DNA of 64,000 nt from Verrucomicrobiota bacterium (lineage in GTDB: Bacteria; Verrucomicrobiota; Verrucomicrobiia; Limisphaerales; UBA9464): the NCBI GenBank assembly GCA_017309115.1, contig JAFLEF010000006.1, positions 1 to 64,000 of the forward strand. The letters are read 5' to 3'. Both the position numbers and the translations under genes were made by a program. Shown here piece after piece: positions 58,452 to 64,000 of this stretch (position 1 is its first letter; every line of letters begins with the position of its first letter). The notes beneath the pieces were generated by a model, which worked only from the letters and a program-made list of their open reading frames with translations, was not told where the DNA came from and ran no database searches.

Positions 58452-59090
58452 ATGGAACGCCTCACCGAGGTCTTTCGCATCGACTACCACAATGGCTGGC
58501 TGGTCGCCGCCTACCTTGTGCTCGTGGGCGGCTTCGTCTACGGCCTCCTGCAACCGCGAAGCCGGCGGGAATGGCGCTCCCTCGGACTGGCGCAGGCCTT
58601 TGTTGTCGCGTTGTACGCTGAAATGTATGGGCTCCCACTCACCGCCTATGGTTTGGCGCTCTTCACGGGCCAGTCAGAATGGAGCCAGGATCACTTTCGC
58701 GGCCACGCCTGGGCCTACATTTTCGGTTGGGGCGAGACCGGCGCCATCGTCCTGACGATCGTCGGCAACGCCGCCATCGTTCTCGGGGCGGTGCTGGCGG
58801 TACTGGGGTGGCGACAGGTCCATGCGGCGCGCGGCGGGTTGGTCCGCGACGGACTGTACCGATCCATCCGTCACCCCCAGTACACCGGGTTTTTCTGCTT
58901 CCTGATCGGCAGCCTGATTAACTGGCCCACCGCCCTCACCCTCTTGATGTTTCCGCTACTGCTCTTCGTTTACATTCGCCTGGCCCGAGCGGAAGAAGCG
59001 GACGCCGAGCGCCAGTTTGGAACTGAGTATGAGGAGTACCGCCAACGCACCGGCCGATTTCTCCCCCGTTGGAACCGGAGCCTAGCGTAA
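58452..59090 (+). CDS. Isoprenylcysteine carboxyl methyltransferase-like membrane protein
   Basis: A 212-aa integral membrane protein. Five to six hydrophobic segments are visible, and the C-terminal signature VRDGLYRSIRHPQYTGFFCF (about 135-154) followed by RAEEADAERQFGTEYEEYRQ is that of the isoprenylcysteine carboxyl methyltransferase / phospholipid methyltransferase fold, where it binds S-adenosylmethionine and the substrate. The ATG at 58452 has an upstream GGAAGG (58443-58448) as a ribosome-binding site and was preferred to an upstream in-frame TTG. The substrate is unknown; many bacterial members methylate small lipids or other compounds. It stands alone between a repeat region and the toxin-antitoxin pair. 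Confidence 0.88.
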   Translation: MERLTEVFRIDYHNGWLVAAYLVLVGGFVYGLLQPRSRREWRSLGLAQAFVVALYAEMYGLPLTAYGLALFTGQSEWSQDHFRGHAWAYIFGWGETGAIVLTIVGNAAIVLGAVLAVLGWRQVHAARGGLVRDGLYRSIRHPQYTGFFCFLIGSLINWPTALTLLMFPLLLFVYIRLARAEEADAERQFGTEYEEYRQRTGRFLPRWNRSLA

Positions 59091-59145
59091 ACGTTTGTCC
59101 GGCCCGGCAAGAGTTGGCGATTGATTCGCCGGACCCCCTCGCCAA

Positions 59146-59532
59146 TCACCAAAGCAACGGGATTCCGTACGCTCCAAATTGCCCATCGTTTGTGACGAGT
59201 GTCATGCGCTCGGATTTCGCCTGAGCCAACAGCACACGGTCGAACGGATCGCGATGATGAAACGGTAGAGTCAGTAACGTGGCGCAATGCGTGGGAGTGA
59301 GGGGCAGCAAGGCGAAACCGTTAAGCTCAAGCTGGCGTGGGAAGATGTCTGCGAAGGGTGCAGGCAACTTCAACTTCCCCAGTGAGAGTTTGATCGCAAC
59401 TTCCCAAAGGTTGGCGGCACTCACGAACGTCACATTGGCTTGATCTTCAACCGAACGACGTGCCCGCTCGCTGAGGCTTGGATCGTTGGTAAGGAACCAC
59501 AGCAGCGCGTGGGTATCCAGCAACAGCGTCAT
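59146..59532 (-). CDS. PIN-domain toxin (VapC family)
   Basis: A 128-aa VapC-type ribonuclease with the common opening MTLLLDTHALLWFLTNDPSL (catalytic Asp at residue 6), a conserved Glu in ANLWEVAIKLSLGKL near 44, and HHRDPFDRVLLAQAKSERM followed by LVTNDGQFGAYG at the end, supplying the remaining acidic residues. It overlaps the antitoxin gene by four bases (59529-59532). The pair is an intact type II toxin-antitoxin module. Confidence 0.94.
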   Translation of the reverse strand: MTLLLDTHALLWFLTNDPSLSERARRSVEDQANVTFVSAANLWEVAIKLSLGKLKLPAPFADIFPRQLELNGFALLPLTPTHCATLLTLPFHHRDPFDRVLLAQAKSERMTLVTNDGQFGAYGIPLLW

Positions 59533-59756
59533 TCAGTGTAGTCCTGAAAGTCCTCCGCCGGAGCGTGGAAGTCGGGCGCCAGTTCAATCCGACCAGACAA
59601 CGTGCCGGCTCGAGGTCGCGCCGGAGTAGTCGTTGGATGATTCGGCGGAGACAACACGACCACGGCTTCCACCTTTCCGGGAGCGGTACCAGGAGGTGCG
59701 GGCACGTGGATGTTCAGCCATCCTTGGGCGTCTACTTCCGCTTCAGTAGTCAACAT
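59529..59756 (-). CDS. Antitoxin of the VapC module
   Basis: A 75-aa antitoxin starting at ATG 59756; the frame extends upstream to 59846, but those residues are not family-like. The N-terminal strand pattern (VDAQGWLNIHVPAPPGTAPG, KVEAVVVLSP) and the acidic tail (GRIELAPDFHAPAEDFQDYT), which binds the toxin, fit the DUF2281-type antitoxins partnered with this VapC class. The four-base overlap with the toxin gene indicates coupled translation. Any operator would lie just upstream, in the 200 bp before the next gene (59757-59971), but I see no clear palindrome. Confidence 0.85.
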   Translation of the reverse strand: MLTTEAEVDAQGWLNIHVPAPPGTAPGKVEAVVVLSPPNHPTTTPARPRAGTLSGRIELAPDFHAPAEDFQDYTE

Positions 59757-59867
59757 CTTCACTGCGGAAAGAAAACAGAACCGCACGCTTTGCGGAAGGG
59801 CGAAGTCTCTCCAGGCGACTCCGCCCGCCCCGTCAATCGGAGCCAAAGATCAATGTCCGATTCCACA

Positions 59868-60752
59868 GCTCCTACTAATCTCGATTTTCCCGGCACTCGA
59901 CTTTGGAATTGCAACACCGCACCAGACTTCCAGCAATGTTGCCCTCAGCGACAGGGCTTTTGCGCCTTTCCATGAACACTTCTGACTTCACAGAATACGA
60001 AGAGGGATTTGCCGTACGGTATTATCGGTGGGCGCAACTGGAATACATCAACCTGGTTAAGTCTAACTGCGCTGATTTGGAGTCATTCAAGAGCGGCAAC
60101 GGATGGCGGTTTCGAGCGTTCATGCGGACATTGACTGAGAAAGAGCAGTTGCTCTTAGGAGAGTCTTTACTGGCTCGATTTCACCCTGAAGCCCGTCGCG
60201 TGCTGAACCTGAAGCCATCCCCGGAATCACTCGCGTTGGACCGACGTCGTGAAGTGTTCCGGTCTTCCACGTTCTCGGAATATGATGAGCATCCGGAGAA
60301 GTTTAGCAGAACGCTTTTCGTCTCGAGGCGAGACCTTCGAAACACCATCACAACCCAGTTCAAGGCGGCATTGGGGAATAATAGCTATCCAATTCGAGTC
60401 AATGACCGATCCGGCGATCTCTTGTACGAAACTCCCTGCGGCCAGTTCTTCATTTGGACCTGGTTTGACTTTGGATCGCCCGACCGCGTTCTGAGTTATC
60501 GGCACGGAGTCTTTAGGTTTTCCGCCAGGGCAGAACTACCGGTTAACCGGCCGATTTTCGGCAGTAGCCGTTTCTCGTTTCTTTCGTGGTTGGGAATCAG
60601 CAGTGAAACGACCTGGAGTTACCTGACCCACGAAGAATGCGTGCAAACGGGCTGCACCGTTGTCGGCTTGTGTCGGAGATTCATCGATGCAGCTCCTGAG
60701 TTACTGCGAGCCGAGTCCGACTAAACCCAACTCCGCCCTCGAAGTTGCCAAG
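59868..60752 (+). repeat. Long direct repeat, left copy (gene plus flanks)
   Basis: This 0.9-kb segment recurs at about 62632-63516. It begins at CTACTAATCTCGAT and ends at about CTCGAAGTTGC-type sequence after the stop. The coding part is about 93% identical in protein between the copies; the short stretch just before each start codon is less conserved. Confidence 0.85.
59972..60724 (+). CDS. Unknown 250-aa protein, copy 1 of a duplicated gene
   Basis: I do not recognise this family. The ATG 59972 is supported by the second copy, where the same residues (NTSDFTEYEEGFAVRYYRW) follow a GTG at the equivalent place. Notable features are an aromatic N terminus, a basic LNLKPSPESLALDRR stretch, a central PIRVNDRSGDLLYETPCGQF and an aromatic-rich FFIWTWFDFGSPDR near 155-170, and three late cysteines (EECVQTGCTVVGLCRRF). 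There is no signal peptide or membrane segment. By eye its base composition is less GC-rich than that of the housekeeping genes in this window, suggesting a different history. It lies beside a VapC module. The paralogue at 62736-63488 differs at about 18 of 250 residues. Confidence 0.75.
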   Translation: MNTSDFTEYEEGFAVRYYRWAQLEYINLVKSNCADLESFKSGNGWRFRAFMRTLTEKEQLLLGESLLARFHPEARRVLNLKPSPESLALDRRREVFRSSTFSEYDEHPEKFSRTLFVSRRDLRNTITTQFKAALGNNSYPIRVNDRSGDLLYETPCGQFFIWTWFDFGSPDRVLSYRHGVFRFSARAELPVNRPIFGSSRFSFLSWLGISSETTWSYLTHEECVQTGCTVVGLCRRFIDAAPELLRAESD

Positions 60753-60806
60753 GCTCAGGTAAAGGACCAGTTCGGTAACTTGGACCAAAGCGGCACTACC
60801 AAGAGT

Positions 60807-61964
60807 CTATGAAGAACAGGCTGCCAAATAGTCCTCGAGGCTGGTTACCCAGCGGTCACCCGTGGTGACCGATTGCGCCACGCGACAGAGTAGCACCTGG
60901 CGGGTGCCCTTGATGAGTTCCGCGACCTTGCCCAAACGGGATAAATCCTCGGGCGAAGGTCCGGAGGTCAGCTTGATCTCGATCACTTCGCGGCGGCGGC
61001 CAAAATCCAACACGAGGTCGGCCTCAAACCCATCATGACTGCGGAAGAAGTAGGCGTCGAACGACTCGCCCCGCGCTTGTCGGACGGAGAGGATCTGCTC
61101 AATGACAAACCCTTCCCAGCTCGCGCCGACCCACGGCTGAGCGAACAGATCGTCGTCCGAGGGGAAGCGCAACAAGGCGTGCAACAGGCCGGAATCGCGC
61201 CAATACATTCGGGGCGACTTCACCAGTCGCTTGCGCAGATTCGCCTCAAAGGGAGGCAAGCGTCGGATCAGAAAAGCGCCTTCAAGATACTCCAGGTAAC
61301 TCTGCACTGTCGGATGCGACAGTCCGAGGCTCTGGCCGAGTTTCGAAAGGTTTAGAATCGCGCCTTGTTCGGCTGCGAGCATTCGGAAGAGCCGTTGGGT
61401 GAGCACGGGCGCTGCCGGCAGTCCCCAGGTAGGCAAGTCCCGTTCTGCCATGACGCGGAGGTAGCTTTCCTGCCACGCCGGATAAACCGGCTGGCCCAGC
61501 ACGCCGCCGTCCGGAAACCCACCCAACTGCCAAAGCCGTTCGAGGTCCGGCACCTCCCCAAGCTGAAACGGCGTCAAGTCCAGCACCGCCATTCGCCCGG
61601 CGAGCGATTCGCTGACCTTCCGCATCAGCGCGGGCGACACGGACCCCAGCAGGAGAAACCGTCCGTTGCGCTTGCGGTCCGCGTCGATCACCCCTCGCAG
61701 CCGATTGAAAAGCTCCGGCCAGTTCTGGGCCTCATCGAAGACCACTGGCGACGGGTCGGCCACCACTTCGTTCCACCGAGCGTCCAGACGCGTGCGGGTT
61801 TCCGCGTCTTCCAGGTTGAAGTAACGTCGTGCCAGCGAACTGGCGAGGGTCGTCTTGCCGCATTGCCGAGGCCCAACCAGCGTCAGCGCCGGAAACAAGG
61901 CGAGCCGGCTTTGAACCAAGGCTGTGAGCGTACGAGCAATCACGTTTTGAAGATTGAAAATCAA
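60807..61964 (-). CDS. AAA-family ATPase with DUF4143 domain
   Basis: A 385-aa protein of the widespread ATPase-plus-DUF4143 family. It has Walker A (VGPRQCGKTTLASSLARR near residue 30), Walker B (DPSPVVFDEAQNW near 72), a sensor-like FLLLGSVSPAL, and a C-terminal DUF4143 region with PRMYWRDSGLLHALL near 252, then FFRSHDGFEADLVLDFGRRR and EVIEIKLT, a PD-(D/E)xK-like nuclease pattern (D-x-D, E-x-K). The ATPase is intact. The function of the family is not settled; members are common in accessory regions and are sometimes linked to toxin-antitoxin or defence genes. It lies alone between the two copies of the 250-aa gene. Confidence 0.9.
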   Translation of the reverse strand: MIFNLQNVIARTLTALVQSRLALFPALTLVGPRQCGKTTLASSLARRYFNLEDAETRTRLDARWNEVVADPSPVVFDEAQNWPELFNRLRGVIDADRKRNGRFLLLGSVSPALMRKVSESLAGRMAVLDLTPFQLGEVPDLERLWQLGGFPDGGVLGQPVYPAWQESYLRVMAERDLPTWGLPAAPVLTQRLFRMLAAEQGAILNLSKLGQSLGLSHPTVQSYLEYLEGAFLIRRLPPFEANLRKRLVKSPRMYWRDSGLLHALLRFPSDDDLFAQPWVGASWEGFVIEQILSVRQARGESFDAYFFRSHDGFEADLVLDFGRRREVIEIKLTSGPSPEDLSRLGKVAELIKGTRQVLLCRVAQSVTTGDRWVTSLEDYLAACSS

Positions 61965-61983
61965 TTTTCAATTTTCAATCTTC
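61949..61983. repeat. AT-rich palindrome
   Basis: GAAGATTGAAAAT (61949-61961) and ATTTTCAATCTTC (61971-61983) are exact inverse partners around a nine-base loop. It overlaps the start codon region of the ATPase gene (start 61964). It could be an operator for that gene or a dispersed repeat; no T-run on the relevant side supports a terminator. Confidence 0.7.
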
Positions 61984-62066
61984 GATTTTCAACCCAAGGG
62001 AGTGCTGGAGGTGAAATCCGGGACCACTGGCAATGAAGTCGGGGGGGTTGTGGGTTGGCGCGTTGG

Positions 62067-62291
62067 TCATTTCAACCAGCGGATTTTGATTTCCTTCTCG
62101 AGTGGCTTGAACTCGGGGTCGCCGGTGATGAGTTCAGCCTTCCGTTCCTTGGCCAACGCGGCGGCGAAGGCGGCGGCAAGGCTCATCTTGTGCGCGGCCT
62201 TGTAGCGGGCGGCCTGATCGGCCAGCGCGCGGGTGACGGGATGAAATTCAATCGGCAGCGCGTGGCTATCGAGAACCTGTGCTGCGGGCAT
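62067..62291 (-). pseudogene. VapC-like PIN toxin with internal deletion
   Basis: A 74-aa frame from ATG 62291. Residues 5-10 (QVLDSHA) match the first strand of a PIN toxin with its catalytic Asp, and from LPIEFHPVTRALADQAARY onward the sequence matches the C-terminal half of a VapC (AHKMSLAAAFAAALAKERKA then ELITGDPEFKPLEKEIKIRW). The roughly 50 residues that normally lie between are missing, in frame. The product keeps the first and last acidic residues but lacks the central fold, so it is very probably inactive. It starts inside the end of the AbrB antitoxin gene. Confidence 0.75.
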
Positions 62292-62565
62292 ATTTGGCCT
62301 CCTCCAGTTCGATTTCCTCGCGCTTGTGCTCGGCCCATTCCTCGGCAAACGACTTGTCGCCCGGCTTGCGCTCGCGCTTCAGCAAACCGTGACCCTTCTC
62401 AATGGCCCAGCGAGTAACCGGCTTGAGGTGAATCCCCTCGGGCGTGGTCTCGACGATGGCCTTGGTGCCGTCCTCGAGGTGGAACTGCTTCCGGAGCCAC
62501 ATGGGAATAACGACCTGCCCCTTGGTGGTGAACCAGACGGTGTCGGACTTTCGGGCAGTGCTCAT
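62266..62565 (-). CDS. AbrB/MazE-type (SpoVT-AbrB) antitoxin
   Basis: A 99-aa antitoxin starting at ATG 62565. Residues 12-50 form a SpoVT/AbrB swapped-hairpin DNA-binding domain: FTTKGQVVIPMWLRKQFHLE, then GTKAIVETTPEGIHLKPVT. The helical, charged C terminus (EEWAEHKREEIELEEAKYAR) should wrap the partner toxin. It overlaps the start of the remnant PIN toxin by 26 bases. The antitoxin appears intact although its toxin is deleted, so it could still act on promoters or on related toxins. Confidence 0.85.
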   Translation of the reverse strand: MSTARKSDTVWFTTKGQVVIPMWLRKQFHLEDGTKAIVETTPEGIHLKPVTRWAIEKGHGLLKRERKPGDKSFAEEWAEHKREEIELEEAKYARSTGSR

Positions 62566-62631
62566 TACTGAAATCCTACTCCAGGCACAAATCCCGGCTA
62601 GATTCACTTTTGCGGATCGTCCGGTTCCGCA

Positions 62632-63516
62632 GCCGCTACTAATCTCGATCTCCCCGTCACTCGACTTTGGAATTGCAACAACGCACCGGACTTACTGCAG
62701 TACTGACGTCAGCGGCTAGGTTTTAACGCATTAACGTGAACACTTCTGACTTCACAGAATACGAGGAGGGATTTGCCGTCCGGTATTATCGGTGGGCGCA
62801 ATTGGAATACATCAAGCTGGTTAAGTCTAACTGCGCTGATCTGGAGTCATTCAAGAGTGACAACGGATGGCTATTTCGAGCGTTCATGCGGACATTGACT
62901 GAGAAAGAGCAGTTACTTTTAGGGGAGTCTTTGCTGGCTCGATTTCATCCTGAAGCCCGTCGCGTACTGAACCTGAAGCCTTCCCCAGAGTCACTTGCGT
63001 TGGACCGACGTTGTGCAGTGTTCCGGTCTTCCACGTTCTCGGAGTATGATGAGCATCCGGAGAAGTTTAGCAGATCGCTATTTGTCTCGAGGCGAAATCT
63101 TCGAAACACCATCATGACTCAGTTCAAGGCGGCATTGGGGAATAATAGCTATCCAATCCGATTGAATGACCGATCCGGGGATCTCTTGTACGAAACCCCC
63201 TGCGGCCAGTTTTTCATTTGGACATGGTTTGACTTTGGATCGCCCGACCGCGCTCTCAGTTATACGCATGGAGTCTTTAGGTTTTCCGCCATGGCAGGAT
63301 TGCCGGTTAACCGGCCAATTTTCGGCAGTAGCCATTTTTCATTTCTTTCGTGGTTGGGAATCAGCAGTGACACGACCTGGAGTTACCTGACCCACGAAGA
63401 ATGCGTGCAAACGGGCTGCACCGTTGTCGGCTTGTGTCGGAGATTCATCGATGCGGCTCCTGGATTGCTACAAGCCAAGTCCGACTAAACGCAACTCCGC
63501 CGTCGAAGTTCCGAGG
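62632..63516 (+). repeat. Long direct repeat, right copy (gene plus flanks)
   Basis: Second copy of the segment at 59868-60752, in the same orientation, starting again at CTACTAATCTCGAT. The sequence between the copies is the ATPase gene and the AbrB/PIN-remnant pair. Confidence 0.85.
62736..63488 (+). CDS. Unknown 250-aa protein, copy 2 of a duplicated gene
   Basis: A full-length copy of the gene at 59972-60724, with the same length and order and about 18 amino-acid differences by eye (for example SCADLESFKSD- versus -SG-, and FSAMAGLP versus FSARAELP). It starts at GTG 62736 rather than ATG. Changes are scattered and no frame is broken, so both copies have probably remained under selection. 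The C terminus is 63486-63488 followed by 28 bp of shared flank. Function unknown. Confidence 0.75.
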   Translation: MNTSDFTEYEEGFAVRYYRWAQLEYIKLVKSNCADLESFKSDNGWLFRAFMRTLTEKEQLLLGESLLARFHPEARRVLNLKPSPESLALDRRCAVFRSSTFSEYDEHPEKFSRSLFVSRRNLRNTIMTQFKAALGNNSYPIRLNDRSGDLLYETPCGQFFIWTWFDFGSPDRALSYTHGVFRFSAMAGLPVNRPIFGSSHFSFLSWLGISSDTTWSYLTHEECVQTGCTVVGLCRRFIDAAPGLLQAKSD

Positions 63517-63598
63517 GCACGAGCTATGGCGTCCTCCCTCCTCCGCGAACTCGGCGTCCTCCGCGGGAAACCTTTCTGGAGGTTCACGTACGCGACCA

Positions 63599-64000
63599 TC
63601 AGTCTCGACGCACTTCGCGAATCACTTCCAAGAATCCACGGCTCCCTGTCACCGGAAGTTCAACCGTACGCTCGAAACCATCGCCCTCCAGAGTCTCCAC
63701 CGGAACACTCGGGGCGCCGTTCAAGGCGGGCCTCGATTGGATCCGGTATCGGGTGCCGGTTTGGGTGGCCAGCGAACCTCTCAACACTCCGTTCTCAACC
63801 GTTGGATTCCGGAGTTGGCGATCCGGATCGAGAACCAATCGCTGAATGACCGCCCGGGAGGTCACGTCGTCGCTTTCGGTCCTGCCCACAAGCAGCGACC
63901 CCTCCGGCATCATCACCACCGCCGAAATCTGGTGACTTCTAAAACTCGGCTGCGAAGGCGGTGGCGATTGGAAGCCAAGATCGACGCGGCCATCACCCAA
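63599..64000 (-). CDS. Delta-60 repeat protein, C-terminal part (runs off right edge)
   Basis: The last 133 residues of a protein entering from the right; the true start lies outside the window. It begins in a typical delta-60 repeat end (GDGRVDLGFQ), followed by another repeat-like unit (ISAVVMMPEGSLLVGR, then a QRLVLDPDRQL end). The final part (SRGFLEVIREVRRD) is a beta tail like that of other exported verrucomicrobial proteins (here RYRIQSRPALNGAPSVPVET). Delta-60 repeats probably form a beta-propeller on secreted proteins. The stop codon at 63599-63601 is clear. Confidence 0.75.
   Translation of the reverse strand: MGDGRVDLGFQSPPPSQPSFRSHQISAVVMMPEGSLLVGRTESDDVTSRAVIQRLVLDPDRQLRNPTVENGVLRGSLATQTGTRYRIQSRPALNGAPSVPVETLEGDGFERTVELPVTGSRGFLEVIREVRRD

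Noticed and set aside
60725-60806. attC sites at the ends of the duplicated 250-aa gene
   Set aside because: I looked for GTTRRRY/RYYYAAC pairs with arms around both copies. AACTCCGCC...GAAGTT is suggestive, but boxes of the right order and spacing are absent.
61949-61983. AT-rich palindrome as a rho-independent terminator
   Set aside because: It lies at the start, not the end, of the ATPase gene, its stem is AT-rich, and no gene on the plus strand ends before it.

Overview
The window looks like a piece of chromosome from a GC-rich member of the Verrucomicrobiota (PVC superphylum). The evidence is the gene families rather than any marker RNA gene: a DUF1501/PSD1 (DUF1549-DUF1553, planctomycete-type cytochrome c) pair, an ECF-like sigma factor next to a Ser/Thr kinase with WD40 repeats, giant secreted LamG/PA14 proteins, a prepilin-like protein with a processed-type N terminus, and many small toxin-antitoxin pairs. 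I noticed no rRNA, tRNA or CRISPR array.

Layout. (1) About 1-4000: an integron gene-cassette array. Nine attC-like sites separate short, mostly unrecognised plus-strand genes. The box that opens each cassette is complementary to the box that closes it. The integrase is not in the window and should lie to the left. The array fades into a coupled small gene and two VOC/glyoxalase-fold genes (to 5359). (2) 5360-6416: repeat-rich spacer with an orphan antitoxin-like gene. (3) 6417-11695 (minus): PSD1 - Uma2 - DUF1501 operon. (4) 11859-17675 (minus): a 1938-aa secreted protein with a PKD domain, a LamG-like domain and an internal segment resembling the EF/CyaA/ExoY nucleotidyl-cyclase toxin fold. 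(5) 17976-40946 (plus): a tight run of ECF-like sigma factor, Ser/Thr kinase-WD40 sensor, PpiC lipoprotein, a 575-aa exported protein, a 3915-aa exported protein with three LamG domains, PA14, HAF repeats and a coiled-coil C terminus resembling TcA of Tc toxins, then a 267-aa and a 1076-aa calcium-loop protein. (6) 41220-46189 (minus): two membrane-anchored paralogues, yihA/engB GTPase, a PIN/RHH toxin-antitoxin pair and dcd. (7) 46939-54378 (plus): a TPP-dependent 2-keto-acid decarboxylase and a TolC-HlyD-MacB type tripartite efflux operon. (8) 54454-59090: DUF808 membrane protein, prepilin-like protein, cytochrome c/PQQ-type glucose dehydrogenase, isoprenylcysteine-methyltransferase-like membrane enzyme. 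(9) 59146-63488: an accessory patch with a VapC pair, a 250-aa gene present twice about 2.8 kb apart, a DUF4143 ATPase, and an AbrB antitoxin beside an internally deleted PIN toxin. The right edge holds the C terminus of a delta-60-repeat protein.

Functional reading. Regions 4 and 5 are divergent and share a 300-bp spacer. Together they look like one regulated secretion and surface locus: a sigma factor and kinase for control, a periplasmic chaperone, and very large exported proteins carrying sugar/ligand-binding and toxin-like domains. This joint role is inference; the individual genes and their spacing are seen in the sequence. Dispersed repeats (a 10-bp AATCTGCG tandem family and a hairpin family with compensating stem changes) recur in the spacers across the window.
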